From a bacterium (GTDB lineage: Bacteria > Pseudomonadota > Alphaproteobacteria > SP197): a DNA stretch of 64,000 nucleotides. Position 1 is the stretch's first letter, and each line of letters opens with the position of its first letter. This document shows positions 10,634 through 21,727 of the stretch, piece by piece. The DNA lies in the NCBI GenBank assembly GCA_028821455.1, contig JAPPGE010000049.1, forward strand, positions 1 to 64,000. Reading direction: 5' to 3'. The notes under the pieces were generated by a model. That model ran no database searches. It saw only the letters and a list, made by a program, of their open reading frames with translations, and was not told where the DNA came from. A program made the position numbers and the translations under genes.

Positions 10634-13600
10634 TCAGCCCACCACGGCCTGGCCGCGGTCAAGGCTGATCAGCTCCCTGAAGGCGTCATTGCCCATGTCC
10701 GACAGCCACGATTCATCGGTTCCGATGATGTCGTCCACGAGCTTCTTCTTGGACTCGATCAGGGCATCGATCCGCTCTTCCAGAGTCCCCATGGTCACCA
10801 TCTTGTGAACCATCACCATTCTGGTCTGGCCGATCCGATAGGCGCGGTCCGTCGCCTGGTTCTCGACTGCCGGATTCCACCACCGATCAAAGTGAATGAC
10901 ATGATTCGCCCGTGTCAGGGTCAATCCGACGCCGGCCGCGCGCAACGACAGGACAAACACCGCCGGCTCGGAATCATCGTCCTGGAACTGCTCGACCATA
11001 CGACCCCTCAGGGCAGACGGCGTCCCGCCATGCAGGTAGTAGACCGACCTGTCTCCCAAGGCGCGAAGCAACGCCTCGAGCAACCTGCCGACCTCGGTGA
11101 ACTGCGTGAACAGGAGCGCGCTTTCTCCCTCGGCATTGATTTCATCGAGCATCTCGCAAACGCGCGCCAGCTTGTGGGATCGTCTGGCCGTGAACTCGCT
11201 GCCGTCCTGAAGGAACTGCGCCGGATGATTGCATATCTGCTTCAGGCGCATGAGCGTGGCCAGCATCAGGCCTCTGCGCTGGACGCCGTCCGACTCGTCC
11301 AGCTTCGACTCCACGTCCCTGAGAACCGCCTCGTACAATGTCGCCTGTTCCGTGGTCAGGTTGCAGAAGGCGTTCTGTTCCACTTTCGCGGGCAGATCGC
11401 CGATGATCGACCTGTCGGTCTTCAGCCGCCGCAGAATGAAGGGGCGCACCATTTCCCGCAGCTGTTCGAGTCGCGTGCGGTTGCCGTCCTTCATGATGGG
11501 CTGCTCGAAGCCCTTGCGGAATTCCGATGCCGTTCCGAGAAAGCCCGGATTGAGCACGCTGAACAGCGACCACAGATCGAGAAGCCGGTTTTCCACCGGG
11601 GTGCCGGTCAGCGCGACGCGCCGGTCAGCGCGGATACCGCGTAGCGCCTTGGTCACGGCGGCATTGGGATTCTTGACGTTCTGGGCCTCGTCCACGACCA
11701 GACGCCGCCATGCGACGTTCTTCAGGATCTCCAGATCCAGTCTCGCCACGCCGAACGAGACAATGACCAGATCGACGGCGGCGGTCACGGACTTCAGTTC
11801 CTCGGTGGTCTTCGGCCGGTCGGACCCGTGATGAATGACCACCTTGAGCGCCGGCGCGAAGCGTCGCGCCTCCCGGAGCCAGTTTCCAAGAACCGACGTC
11901 GGCGCAACGAGCAATGTGGGGCCGCCCCGGGAAGAATTCGGGCGATCATGAACGATCGCCGCCAGCACCTGGATCGTCTTGCCGAGTCCCATGTCATCCG
12001 CAAGGCAGGCGCCCAACCCCAGTTTCTCCAGATAGACGAGCCACGAGAACCCGCGCCGTTGATAGCTTCTCAGCGTGCCTTCGAACCCGGCGGGCTGCTC
12101 CTGCACGCCGAGCGCGTCGCTCGTGCAGAGAGCCGCCATGGCGTCCTCGAGCGCTCCTTCGCAGGCGATCTCCACGCCCTGGTCGGCCCGCGTGCGCATG
12201 AACTCGCCAAACGTCATGGACCGGTCCTCGGCGTCGGACTGCCAGTAGGACTCCAGGTCCGCCACCTCGTCGGCGCTCAGTTCCATCCACTCGCCGCGCA
12301 TGAAGACGAGACCTTCCTTGGCGGCGACAATCCGGTTCCACTCTTCAACGGTAAGCGGCTCTCCGTCGATCACGACGTGGGGACTCCAGTCGACCACCGC
12401 GTCCATGCCCAGCAGACCCGACGATTCCGTGCCCGCGCCTTCTTCCCCGCCCGCCTGATAGCGAGCCCTGATCCGAAGCCGGAGCCGACGCTGTCCCGAT
12501 GCCGTCCACCAGGACGGGACGATCACCCGGAACCCCGCGCCCTGAAGGATCGGGGCGTCATTCCTCAGAAACTGCAGCGCTTCCTCGCGGTCGAGTTCTA
12601 TCGAGGCGGGACGTTCGGATTCCATGCCGTCCCAGAGTCTCGCATAGAGCCGTGCCGCCTGACCGAGTTGCAGCAGGACTTCCCTGACACTGCGGGCCCG
12701 TCTGCTCGACTTCCAGAAGTCTTCAAGCGGTATGAGAAGCGAGGGGTCCTTGCGGGGCGCCAGAAGCCATTCCAGACGCCAGGAATCCGGGGAGCGTTCC
12801 CCGGCATCGAGGAGCCGGAAGCAGATCCTCTCGTCGGCGTCGACAGCGCTGCGGTTGATCAGGTCGCGCCAGCGCTGCCACTGCCGCCAATGGGTTTCCG
12901 TGACGGCATTCTCGCCATTGGAGCCGCACAGGAGGGATTCACCGGGAAACGCCTGGCGAAGGCGCTTGCAAACCGTCGCCGGGAAGCGTGTGCGCCAGAT
13001 CTGACGATGGAGTTCGACCGAGACAAAGTGCCGGATCAGGCCTGCCGCATCGCGCAGCGGGATGCTCGCGTCTCCGACCTGCGGCTGCGCCTCCCAAAGC
13101 GATCTGCAGATCCCCGGCATGGCGCCCGCGAAGGCGTCGACGAGGGAATCAAGGGCTGTGTCGGTCAGTTCCCAGCCGGGGTCAAAGGCCACACCCGCGG
13201 TCTTGCGCCCTCTCCGGGACTTTCCCCTGGTGCCGGGTCGCGCAAAGACCGCCGGCAGATACTCGTGACGCCGGATCGCATCCGCAAGCCGGGCCGCAAG
13301 CCGGGCCCAGTATTGAAGGTCGCTGCCAATTGTGAACGACGGGAGCGTTGCAATCTCGTCGACGAAGCCGGAGAGAGCGATGGGGTTCATGACCTTGAGC
13401 ACGTCTATCTTCCAGGCGCGCCACTGCGTGGGCGCCATGTCTTGAAGGCCAGCGGCGGACTGCAATTCGAGAGATGGTGACGGCCCTGTCGAACAACTTG
13501 GAAGCACGGCCCAGACGGGGGATCCGGGGGATACGTCCACCAGACCTGATCTCAGCGAACTGACCGTTTCAGAGAGTTCCTTGCTGTTCAGCTGGAAGGG

Positions 13601-13717
13601 ATGGAGTGCACGGTCCGGACGGCCCTGCCCGGGCGGACGCTCGGCCCAGATCACAAAGTGACTTCTTTCGCCGTCCGGCAGCCAACCGCCATGAAGCACA
13701 CATGTCTGCGCTGCCAT
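10634..13717 (-). CDS. SNF2-family DEAD/DEAH-box helicase (HepA-like)
   Basis: LADDMGLGKTIQVLAAI, LLVAPTSVLGNW, VVDEAQNVKNP, ALTGTPVENRL, LLFTQFTEVG, ATDRAYRIGQ motifs. Confidence 0.93.
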   Translation of the reverse strand: MAAQTCVLHGGWLPDGERSHFVIWAERPPGQGRPDRALHPFQLNSKELSETVSSLRSGLVDVSPGSPVWAVLPSCSTGPSPSLELQSAAGLQDMAPTQWRAWKIDVLKVMNPIALSGFVDEIATLPSFTIGSDLQYWARLAARLADAIRRHEYLPAVFARPGTRGKSRRGRKTAGVAFDPGWELTDTALDSLVDAFAGAMPGICRSLWEAQPQVGDASIPLRDAAGLIRHFVSVELHRQIWRTRFPATVCKRLRQAFPGESLLCGSNGENAVTETHWRQWQRWRDLINRSAVDADERICFRLLDAGERSPDSWRLEWLLAPRKDPSLLIPLEDFWKSSRRARSVREVLLQLGQAARLYARLWDGMESERPASIELDREEALQFLRNDAPILQGAGFRVIVPSWWTASGQRRLRLRIRARYQAGGEEGAGTESSGLLGMDAVVDWSPHVVIDGEPLTVEEWNRIVAAKEGLVFMRGEWMELSADEVADLESYWQSDAEDRSMTFGEFMRTRADQGVEIACEGALEDAMAALCTSDALGVQEQPAGFEGTLRSYQRRGFSWLVYLEKLGLGACLADDMGLGKTIQVLAAIVHDRPNSSRGGPTLLVAPTSVLGNWLREARRFAPALKVVIHHGSDRPKTTEELKSVTAAVDLVIVSFGVARLDLEILKNVAWRRLVVDEAQNVKNPNAAVTKALRGIRADRRVALTGTPVENRLLDLWSLFSVLNPGFLGTASEFRKGFEQPIMKDGNRTRLEQLREMVRPFILRRLKTDRSIIGDLPAKVEQNAFCNLTTEQATLYEAVLRDVESKLDESDGVQRRGLMLATLMRLKQICNHPAQFLQDGSEFTARRSHKLARVCEMLDEINAEGESALLFTQFTEVGRLLEALLRALGDRSVYYLHGGTPSALRGRMVEQFQDDDSEPAVFVLSLRAAGVGLTLTRANHVIHFDRWWNPAVENQATDRAYRIGQTRMVMVHKMVTMGTLEERIDALIESKKKLVDDIIGTDESWLSDMGNDAFRELISLDRGQAVVG

Positions 13718-14124
13718 TCAACCCTCCGGACGAGCAGGCTCTGCCCGGTGCTGACCCTGCGGCATGGGATGCAGCGCAAGAACAGGTTGGCGGCGTGGCG
13801 GAAGCTCTTCCGCCATGCCCACGCAGGGTCGTTCCATCACCGACGAACCGATGCCTACCTCCACGATACACGTTCCGGTACAGCATGAAGGTCCGGAGTG
13901 CAAAGGGTTCCAGGGGATCTTCCCGGACCGCTCGTCAGGACCGCGAACGGTGCCGGCGATTCCGGTCGGGATGACGATCTCGCACGTGGCCGGGGAGGCG
14001 GGTTCGGACAAGGCGTTGCTGAACTGACCGCGCGACGGAATGCAGGACGGAGCCGGGCAACCGGAGAGCATACCCTTGCTCCCTGGCCATCGCCGAGCTA
14101 CCGGTCACAGGATCCTGGAGAACG

Positions 14125-15018
14125 TCAGCCTTCGGGCACCTCGACCTGGTTCTGCCGACATGCCGCGTGGAGCGTGTTGACCAGCAGGCAGGCGATGGTC
14201 ATCGGTCCGACACCCCCGGGAACCGGCGTGATGGCGCCTGCAACCCCGGCCGCTTCGGAGAAACAGACGTCGCCGACGAGGCGCGTCCTGCCGTCATCGC
14301 GGGCCAGGCGGTTGACGCCGACGTCGATGACCGTGGCGCCCGGCCTGATCCAGTCGCCGCGCACCATTTCGGGGCGGCCGACCGCAGCCACCACGACATC
14401 GGCCCGGCGCACCACGCCCGGCAGGTCGCGGGTGCGCGAGTGGGCAATCGTCACCGTGCAGTGGTCCTGGAGAAGCAGCTGCGCCATGGGCTTGCCGACG
14501 ATGTTCGAGCGGCCGACGATCACCGCATTGGCGCCTTTCAGGCCATCAGTCCCGAGAGTCCGGCGCAACAGGATCTGGCAGCCCAGCGGCGTGCATGGAA
14601 CCATCGCCTCCTGGCCGGACGACAGGCGGCCGGTGTTGATGGCATGGAAACCGTCAACGTCCTTGAGAGGGTCGATGGCGTCGATGACCTGGTGTTCGTC
14701 GACCTGGTCGGGCAACGGCAGCTGGACCAGGATCCCGTTGACCTCATCCGACGCATTGAGTTCGGCGACCTTTGCGAGCACCTCGTCGGCCGTCGAGGAT
14801 GCCGGCATGCGGAACTCGAAACTCTCCATGCCCGCCTCGCGGGTCGCCTTGCCCTTGCTGCGGACATAGACGTCGCTGGCCGGATCCTCGCCGACGAGGA
14901 CAACGGCAAGTCCGGGCTTCACCCCGGTGGCGGCCGTGAGCCGCGCCACCCGGGCCGCCACGTCCCGGCGCACCTCGAGCGCGATCGCCTTGCCGTCAAT
15001 GATCATTGCCTCACCCAT
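14125..15018 (-). CDS. folD: Bifunctional methylene-THF dehydrogenase/cyclohydrolase
   Basis: [77 protein letters not shown]. Confidence 0.96.
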   Translation of the reverse strand: MGEAMIIDGKAIALEVRRDVAARVARLTAATGVKPGLAVVLVGEDPASDVYVRSKGKATREAGMESFEFRMPASSTADEVLAKVAELNASDEVNGILVQLPLPDQVDEHQVIDAIDPLKDVDGFHAINTGRLSSGQEAMVPCTPLGCQILLRRTLGTDGLKGANAVIVGRSNIVGKPMAQLLLQDHCTVTIAHSRTRDLPGVVRRADVVVAAVGRPEMVRGDWIRPGATVIDVGVNRLARDDGRTRLVGDVCFSEAAGVAGAITPVPGGVGPMTIACLLVNTLHAACRQNQVEVPEG

Positions 15019-15129
15019 GGTCCGCGCTCCGGCTTCCTGTCTTCCACACCGCACCCATAGTGAACCGCGCGCCGCGCCGTCAAGGACGGATCCGCCGCCC
15101 ACCCCGCGCGAGGACGAATCGTCGCCGGT

Positions 15130-15429
15130 TCAGCGGAACGAGACCGCCATCTCGGCCAGCAAGCGGCGGGCGAAGGCGACCAGAACGAGGGCGATCAGCG
15201 GTGAGAGATCGATACCGCCAAGATCGCCGAACAGGCGGCGCAGGACCTGTCGTATGGGAGCCAGGACCGGCTCGGTGACCTGCCACAGGAAGCGGCCGAT
15301 CTGGCCGACGAATGGCTGGCGCGTGTTGACGACGTTGAAGGCCGCCAGCCAGCTCAGGATGACGTGCAGGATGAGAATCCAGAAGTAGATGCTGAGAAGG
15401 GAATCGACAAGCCAGAAGATGGACTGCAT
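15130..15429 (-). CDS. YggT family membrane protein
   Basis: Two hydrophobic segments with LLSIYFWILILHVILSWL and PVLAPIRQVLRRLFGDLGGIDLSPLIALV. Confidence 0.85.
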   Translation of the reverse strand: MQSIFWLVDSLLSIYFWILILHVILSWLAAFNVVNTRQPFVGQIGRFLWQVTEPVLAPIRQVLRRLFGDLGGIDLSPLIALVLVAFARRLLAEMAVSFR

Positions 15430-15448
15430 GGAACCGGCCTCTCCCTTG

Positions 15449-16876
15449 TCAACCGAATCGGGCGAGAAAACCCGCCAGGCGCTTCATGCCCTTGCCGAAG
15501 ACGCGCGGGGTATAGAAGGAACCCGCTGCCCGCTTGCTGATTTCGCCCAGCGTCGGATAGGGCGCGATCATCCCCGCCACGGCGCCGATCTTCAAGCCCG
15601 ATCCGATCGCCAGTACCCAGGGCGCGATCAGTTCCCCCGCATGGGCGGCCACGATGGTCGCTCCCAGGATGCGGCCACGCGGCGTGGTCACGACCTTGAT
15701 GAGGCCTCCGGTGCTGCGCTCGGCTATGGCGCGGTCGTTCTCGGCACAGGGGAACCTCAGGACGGTGACCCTCCCGTGCCGCTTGCGTGCCGCTTCCTCC
15801 GTCAGGCCGACATGGGCCAGTTCGGGATCCGTGTAGGTGACCCACGGGAAGGCGTCGAGATTCACCTTCGCCGGAAAGCGCAGCAGCGCATTCCTGATGA
15901 CGATGCCTGCGTGATAGCTGGCCAGATGGGTGAACTGGAACCCTCCCGCACAGTCGCCGATGGCAAAGATCCGCCGGTTGGTGGTGCGCAGTCGACGGTC
16001 GACCCGGATACCGCTGCGGTCATGCGCGACACCGGCCGCATCAAGGCCCAGATCCGCGATGTCGGGACGGCGCCCGGCCGCCACCAGGAGATGGCTTCCT
16101 TCGAAAACAAGGGCTTCGTCGTTCCGGTCGCAGGAAACGGTGATCCTGCCGGCTTCTCCCGACACCTCCCGGATGGCGACATGCTCGATGATCTCGATGC
16201 CGTCGTCGGCCATGCTTGCCTTCACGACGGCGGTGAGTTCGGGATCGTCGTGGGGCAGCAAAGGCCCCATGTCGAGGACCGTCACGCGGCTTCCCAGGCG
16301 GCGATGGGCCTGGGCCATCTCGGAGCCGATCGGACCGCCGCCGATGACGATCAGGTGCTCCGGCAGTTCATGATTGTCGAACAGCGTCTCGTTGGTGAAC
16401 ACGGGCACGGAATCGAGGCCGGGGATGGGCGGAATGACCGCCCTGGATCCCGTGGCGATGACGAATCGGCGGGCGCGGATCGTCCGCCCCGCCACCTCCA
16501 CGGACCCTGGCGAGACAAACCGGGCGCGATCGGTGACGACATCGACTCCGAAACTCTGGTAGCGCTCCACCGAGTCGTTGGGCTCGATGGTGGCAATGAC
16601 GTCGCGCACGTGCCGGTTGACCGCCGCAAAGTCGATCTCCGGTTCATGGGGCGTGATCCCGAAGCACCGGGTGTGGCGCATCGCGTGGGCGGTCTTGCCG
16701 GCCGCCAGCAGGGCCTTCGACGGCACGCAACCGAAGTTGAGGCAGTCGCCGCCCATCCGCTCACCCTCGATCAGCATCGTTCTGCGGCCCATGTGGGCTG
16801 CGGCGTAGGCGGTGACGAGCCCTCCCGATCCGGCCCCGATGATACAGATGTCGACGCTGTCGCCGCCCTTCGTCAT
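15449..16876 (-). CDS. Pyridine nucleotide-disulfide oxidoreductase (mercuric reductase/LPD-like)
   Basis: Internal start MTKGGDSVDICIIGAGSGGLVTAYAAA; GGDCLNFGCVPSKALLAAGK; ATGA overlap with the TVP38 gene. Confidence 0.88.
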   Translation of the reverse strand: MTKGGDSVDICIIGAGSGGLVTAYAAAHMGRRTMLIEGERMGGDCLNFGCVPSKALLAAGKTAHAMRHTRCFGITPHEPEIDFAAVNRHVRDVIATIEPNDSVERYQSFGVDVVTDRARFVSPGSVEVAGRTIRARRFVIATGSRAVIPPIPGLDSVPVFTNETLFDNHELPEHLIVIGGGPIGSEMAQAHRRLGSRVTVLDMGPLLPHDDPELTAVVKASMADDGIEIIEHVAIREVSGEAGRITVSCDRNDEALVFEGSHLLVAAGRRPDIADLGLDAAGVAHDRSGIRVDRRLRTTNRRIFAIGDCAGGFQFTHLASYHAGIVIRNALLRFPAKVNLDAFPWVTYTDPELAHVGLTEEAARKRHGRVTVLRFPCAENDRAIAERSTGGLIKVVTTPRGRILGATIVAAHAGELIAPWVLAIGSGLKIGAVAGMIAPYPTLGEISKRAAGSFYTPRVFGKGMKRLAGFLARFG

Positions 16877-17610
16877 CTGGAATCCTGTCGCCGGGCCCTG
16901 ATTTTCCTGACCACCAGGGGCGCCAGGGCGATCACCGCCAGACCGGCCAGGCCGACGACGATCTCTGTCGATACGGCATTTTCCAGGGAGAACTCGGCCC
17001 CGGTCTCGAATACCTCGCCCAGTCCGTCGCCAATCACGTTGTAGACGGCGGTGCCGGGAATGATGCCGATGAAGGTCGTCAGCACGTACATGCCGGTCTT
17101 CACCCCGAGAAAGGCCGGCAGGAGATTGACCACCCAGAACGGGAAGACTGGCAGCAGCCTGAGAAAGAGGAGGTAGTTGAACTCGCCATCGCGAAATCCC
17201 TCCTCCATGCGGCCGGCATATGGCTTGACGCGCTCCCACAGGGCCTCGCCGACGGATGTCCGGGCCACGAGAAACACCACCGTGGCACCCGCCGTCGCGC
17301 CGATAACGGTGAGGATGGTCCCGAGGATCCAGCCGAAGAGAAAACCGCCGAACAGGGTGACCAGGGAGGCGGCGGGAAGCGAGATGCCTGTCAGGAAGGC
17401 GTAGGCAAGGACATAGACCACCACCGCCAGCACCAGGTTGCTCTCGACGAAGGCGCTCAGTTCGCCGTGATGCGCCTTCAGGGTCTCGAAGCTGATCTGT
17501 TTGTGAAGGCCGCTGGCGACGAGCGCAATCAGCAGCGCCACTACCACCAGAACCGGGAGCAGCCGCCTCAATCGCCGCACAGTCGTTGATCGCTGGACCA
17601 TCACGCGCAC
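16873..17610 (-). CDS. TVP38/TMEM64 (DedA-like) family membrane protein
   Basis: SLPAASLVTLFGGFLFGWILGTILTVIGATAGATVVFLVAR and NYLLFLRLLPVFPFWVVNLLPAFLGV. Confidence 0.88.
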   Translation of the reverse strand: MRVMVQRSTTVRRLRRLLPVLVVVALLIALVASGLHKQISFETLKAHHGELSAFVESNLVLAVVVYVLAYAFLTGISLPAASLVTLFGGFLFGWILGTILTVIGATAGATVVFLVARTSVGEALWERVKPYAGRMEEGFRDGEFNYLLFLRLLPVFPFWVVNLLPAFLGVKTGMYVLTTFIGIIPGTAVYNVIGDGLGEVFETGAEFSLENAVSTEIVVGLAGLAVIALAPLVVRKIRARRQDSR

Positions 17611-17670
17611 CCCGCCTCAGCCATCGGCACGACACACTAGCGGCATGGCAGGCGGGAGGAAACGTCGTCA

Positions 17671-17699
17671 TTGACTTCGAGAGACCCCTCACCTATACA
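17671..17699 (+). promoter_or_regulatory. Sigma70-type promoter upstream of rpmH
   Basis: TTGACT (17671-17676), 17-nt spacer, TATACA (17694-17699), 53 nt before the rpmH GTG. Confidence 0.7.
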
Positions 17700-17752
17700 G
17701 CACCGCCGCTCGCACCCCCTCCGGTGCGCGGCCGATGCCTGGAGTCCCGACG

Positions 17753-17887
17753 GTGAAACGCACATTCCAGCCCAGCCGCATAGTCCGGAAACGACGTCAT
17801 GGCTTTCGTGCACGCATGAAGTCCGTTGGCGGACGCGCCGTGCTCGCGCGCCGGCGTGCGAAAGGCCGCAAGCGCCTGTCAGCCTGA
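17753..17887 (+). CDS. rpmH: 50S ribosomal protein L34 (GTG start)
   Basis: [44 protein letters not shown], 44 aa, immediately before rnpA; absent from the ORF track. Confidence 0.96.
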   Translation: MKRTFQPSRIVRKRRHGFRARMKSVGGRAVLARRRAKGRKRLSA

Positions 17888-17891
17888 CTTC

Positions 17892-18242
17892 ATGTCTGTC
17901 GATGTCGTGCGCCTCAGACGGAGAAGCGACTATCTTCGCGTGGCGGCAACGCGGCTGAAGGCGGTCACTCCGGGAATCATCGTCCAGGCGGCGCCACGCA
18001 AGGACGATGCAATCGGTGTCGGAATCACGGCGAGCCGCCGGGTCGGCAACGCCGTCCGGCGCAGCCGGGCGCGGCGCCGGCTGAAGGCACTCGCTCCGCC
18101 GATTCTCACCCGTTCCGGCCGCAGGGCGACCGACTATGTCCTGATTGCCCGGCCTGAAACCGTCCATCGTCCCTTCGCCCGTCTCGTTGGCGACCTCGAG
18201 AAGGCGCTCGCCCGCCTCGGGAACACCGCGCCACGGTCATGA
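17892..18242 (+). CDS. rnpA: Ribonuclease P protein component
   Basis: [11 protein letters not shown]...[25 protein letters not shown]. Confidence 0.92.
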   Translation: MSVDVVRLRRRSDYLRVAATRLKAVTPGIIVQAAPRKDDAIGVGITASRRVGNAVRRSRARRRLKALAPPILTRSGRRATDYVLIARPETVHRPFARLVGDLEKALARLGNTAPRS

Positions 18243-18478
18243 GACGCGGCGCTTCATCCGTGCTTCAGGCCTTCATCCTGATCTACCGGTACGGCATATC
18301 GTCCTGGACACCGGCGTCGTGCCGCTATCTGCCGACCTGTTCGGCCTATGCCAGCGAAGCGATCCGCCGGCATGGCCCATTGACGGGCACCTGGCTGGCG
18401 CTTCGCCGCATCGCCCGGTGCCACCCCCTTGCCGGCAGCGGCTACGACCCGGTTCCCGAGAGAGCGAACGAGCGATGA
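18239..18478 (+). CDS. yidD: Membrane protein insertion efficiency factor
   Basis: [60 protein letters not shown]. Confidence 0.93.
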   Translation: MRRGASSVLQAFILIYRYGISSWTPASCRYLPTCSAYASEAIRRHGPLTGTWLALRRIARCHPLAGSGYDPVPERANER

Positions 18479-20223
18479 TGCCCCAGGAACAGAGGAACGT
18501 GTGGCTGGCCACGGCAATCATCCTCCTGATGTTCATTGCCTGGCAGTTCTTCTACGAGCTCCCGAGAATCCAGCGGGAACAGGAGACCCTCGCCCGCCAG
18601 CAGGAACTCGCCGCCACCGAGGACGATTCCACCCTGCCCCAGGTCTCCACGTCCACGATCGGCGGGGAGGAGCCCGTCGTCCGGGAGTTCACCCGCGCGG
18701 AGGCTCTCGCGGAGTCGCCCCGCATTGCCATCCGGACGCCGAGTCTGAGCGGCTCCATCGCCCTCGTTGGCGGGCGAATCGACGATCTCACGCTCCTCCA
18801 CTACCGCACGGCGGTCGAACCGGACTCGCCGGACGTCATCCTCCTGTCACCGGTGGGGGGCCCGTCCTCCTACTTCACCGAGTTCGGCTGGCTCGACGGA
18901 GGCTCCGGCGCGACCCTGCCTGATTCGACCACCAGGTGGCAGGCCGGCGATGTCACGCTGACACCTGAGACACCCGTCACCCTCTACTGGGACAATGGCG
19001 AGGGCCTGGTCTTCGAACGGACCTTCGCGATCGACGAGCAGTCCATGTTCACGGTGACCCAGAGTGTCACCAACCAGGGTACCAACACCGTCTCCCTTCT
19101 CCCCTATGGCCGGATCAAGCGATACGGAACACCACCGACGCTGGGATTCTACATCCTGCACGAGGGACTGATCGGGGTTCTCAACGAGACCCTCGAGGAA
19201 GTCGACTACGACGACCTGTCGGATCCCGACGATCCACCGGAAATCACGTACGACAGCCCGAACGGATGGATCGGCATCACGGACAAGTACTGGCTTGTGG
19301 CGTTGATACCCGACCAGAGCGATCCATTCCGCGGACGCTTCCTCCATCACCTCCAGGGAGGAACGACGGACACCTACCAGGCGGACTTCTATCGCAGCGC
19401 GCTCAGCGTGGCGCCGGGCACGACGGTCACCGCCGAGGATCGCCTGTTCGCAGGCGCCAAGGTCGTGACCGAACTCGACGACTATGCCGAGGCCTTCAAC
19501 ATCCCACTCTTCGACCGGGCGGTGGACTTCGGCTGGTTCTACTTCCTCACGAAGCCCATTTTCTTCGTCCTGCTGTGGCTCAAGGACACAATCGGGAACT
19601 TCGGTCTCGCCATCCTGGCGCTCACCGTCATCATCAAGATCATCTTCTTCCCCCTGGCCAACAAGTCCTACCGGTCGATGAGCAAGATGCGCAAGCTGGC
19701 ACCGAAGATGAAGGAGCTGCGCGAGCGTTTCGGTGACGACAAGCAGAAGATGCAGCAGGAGCTGATGGCCCTCTACCGCCAGGAGAAGGTCAACCCGGCT
19801 TCTGGCTGCCTGCCGATCCTGGTGCAGATTCCGGTCTTCTTCGCTCTCTACAAGGTGCTGTTCGTCACCATCGAGATGCGGCACGCACCGTTCTACGGCT
19901 GGATCGAGGATCTCTCCGAGCCCGATCCGGTCGTGATCTGGAACATCTTCGGACTGCTTCCCTTCGATCCCGCGGTCTTAATGCCGCCCTTCCTGATGAT
20001 CGGCGCCTGGCCGCTCCTGATGTCCTCGACCATGTGGCTGCAGCAGAGGATCAGTCCGCAGCCGCCGGATCCAACCCAGGCAAGGATCTTCATGTTCCTG
20101 CCCCTCATTTTCCTGTTCATTTTCGCCACCTTCCCGGCCGGGCTGGTGATCTACTGGACATGGAACAATCTGCTCTCCATCGCCCAGCAGTGGTTCATCA
20201 TGAAACGGGAGGGCGTCGACTAG
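18475..20223 (+). CDS. yidC: Membrane protein insertase YidC
   Basis: [91 protein letters not shown]. Confidence 0.97.
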   Translation: MMPQEQRNVWLATAIILLMFIAWQFFYELPRIQREQETLARQQELAATEDDSTLPQVSTSTIGGEEPVVREFTRAEALAESPRIAIRTPSLSGSIALVGGRIDDLTLLHYRTAVEPDSPDVILLSPVGGPSSYFTEFGWLDGGSGATLPDSTTRWQAGDVTLTPETPVTLYWDNGEGLVFERTFAIDEQSMFTVTQSVTNQGTNTVSLLPYGRIKRYGTPPTLGFYILHEGLIGVLNETLEEVDYDDLSDPDDPPEITYDSPNGWIGITDKYWLVALIPDQSDPFRGRFLHHLQGGTTDTYQADFYRSALSVAPGTTVTAEDRLFAGAKVVTELDDYAEAFNIPLFDRAVDFGWFYFLTKPIFFVLLWLKDTIGNFGLAILALTVIIKIIFFPLANKSYRSMSKMRKLAPKMKELRERFGDDKQKMQQELMALYRQEKVNPASGCLPILVQIPVFFALYKVLFVTIEMRHAPFYGWIEDLSEPDPVVIWNIFGLLPFDPAVLMPPFLMIGAWPLLMSSTMWLQQRISPQPPDPTQARIFMFLPLIFLFIFATFPAGLVIYWTWNNLLSIAQQWFIMKREGVD

Positions 20224-20250
20224 GCCCTATTGCCGTCATCTGGAGAAGCG

Positions 20251-21660
20251 ATGTCGGATGATCTCGTCACGAAGAGCGCGGCGGCCCTGGTCTCGGGCTA
20301 CCGCGCCAGGCGCTTCACGCCTCTGGACGTGCTCGACGCCACGCTCGGACGCATCGAGGCGCTCGAGCCTCTCCTCAATGCCTGGCAGCTGGTGGACGCC
20401 CGGGCCGCCAGGCGCGACGCCCGCGCCTCCGCACGGCGATGGGCGGCAGGCGAGCCCACGGGTCTCCTCGACGGCGTTCCGGTTGCCATCAAGGATGTCA
20501 CCGAAACCAGGGGCTGGCCGACGCTCAACGGCTCCCTTGCCGTTTCTCCCGATGGGCCCTGGCCCGACGATGCGATCGTGGTGGAACGCCTGCGGGCTCA
20601 CGGGGCCGTCCTCGTCGGCAAGACCACGACGCCCGAGTTCGCCTGGAAGGGGACCACCGACAGCAGGCTTCACGGCATCACCCGCAATCCCTGGAATCCG
20701 GACTGGACCACCTGTGGCTCGAGCGGCGGCTCGGCGGCGGCCGTCGCGTCCGGCATGGTCGCCATCGCCACGGGAACCGATTCCGGAGGTTCCATCCGCG
20801 GACCGGCCGGTTTCTGCGGCGTGGTCGGGTTCAAACCGAGTTTCGGCAGGGTTCCCGTGTGGCCGGCGAGCCCGATGATGACCCTGGAACACGTCGGCCC
20901 GATCACCCGCACGGTCGAGGACTCGGCCCTGGCGCTGACGGTAATGGCGGGTCACGACCCGCGCGACGGCTACGCGCTCACCGGGCCGGCCCCGGACGTC
21001 CTCTCCGGACTCGAACACGGTGTCGCCGGCATGCGCATCGCCTGGTCGGCCGATCTCGGCTTCGCCACCGTCGATCCCGTGGTCAGACGCATCGTCGGCC
21101 GCGCCGCCCGCGAGGTGTTCACCGCGCATGGAGCCCGGGTCATCCGCATCAAAGCCGATATCGGCGATCCGTCACGGACGGCCGATGTTCTCTCCGATTC
21201 CCTTGCCGCCGCCCTGACGAGACGCCTTGCTCCCGGGGTGCCCGACGAACCCGTGCTCCTTGCCGCGGCCGAACGCGGCAACCGCCTGAGCGCCCTCGAC
21301 CTCCTCGAGGCCGAGGCCGGACGCCGCGATCTCACCTGCCGTCTCGAGGCGCTCATGAGCCGCTACGATCTCCTCGTCCTGCCCACCCTGGGAGCGACGC
21401 CCTTTTCCGCCGAACGCCCGGCGCCCGAGGGGTGGGAGACCTCGCAGCGCCAGAGCGGAGCCGGATGGATGGCGACCACGTTTCCCTTCGACCTCACCGG
21501 ACAGCCCGCCATCTCCCTTCCCTGCGGCTTCACGAAGGGCGGCGCCCCGGTCGGCCTGCAGATCGTCGGGCCACGCGGCGGAGATGCCCTGGCGCTGCGC
21601 GCCGCAAGGGCCTTCGAGGAAGCCTCACCCGTCACCGGCAGGCGACCGCCAATCACGTGA
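20251..21660 (+). CDS. Amidase (amidase signature family)
   Basis: GVPVAIKDVTETRGWPT, TTCGSSGGSAAAVASGMVAIATGTDSGGSIRGPAGFCGVVGFKPS Ser-Ser-Lys triad motif. Confidence 0.9.
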   Translation: MSDDLVTKSAAALVSGYRARRFTPLDVLDATLGRIEALEPLLNAWQLVDARAARRDARASARRWAAGEPTGLLDGVPVAIKDVTETRGWPTLNGSLAVSPDGPWPDDAIVVERLRAHGAVLVGKTTTPEFAWKGTTDSRLHGITRNPWNPDWTTCGSSGGSAAAVASGMVAIATGTDSGGSIRGPAGFCGVVGFKPSFGRVPVWPASPMMTLEHVGPITRTVEDSALALTVMAGHDPRDGYALTGPAPDVLSGLEHGVAGMRIAWSADLGFATVDPVVRRIVGRAAREVFTAHGARVIRIKADIGDPSRTADVLSDSLAAALTRRLAPGVPDEPVLLAAAERGNRLSALDLLEAEAGRRDLTCRLEALMSRYDLLVLPTLGATPFSAERPAPEGWETSQRQSGAGWMATTFPFDLTGQPAISLPCGFTKGGAPVGLQIVGPRGGDALALRAARAFEEASPVTGRRPPIT

Positions 21661-21727
21661 TCCGGATCGGGCGAAGTTGCCGGCCAAGGCTGGTGGAACG
21701 CGGCGCCCGGACGCGTTCGTCGCGGAA

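Noticed and set aside
11828-13480. 550-aa plus-strand ORF opposite the SNF2 helicase
   Set aside because: Antisense artefact; the helicase motifs are on the minus strand.
13718-14124. Possible extra gene(s) between the SNF2 helicase and folD
   Set aside because: Several overlapping ORFs on both strands but no recognisable protein features; left as intergenic.
15389-17044. 551-aa plus-strand ORF opposite the FAD oxidoreductase
   Set aside because: Antisense artefact of high GC.
16877-17692. N-terminal extension of the 747-aa ORF as a fused domain
   Set aside because: This stretch is an out-of-frame reading of the TVP38 gene on the same strand; the real start is MTKGGDS at 16876.
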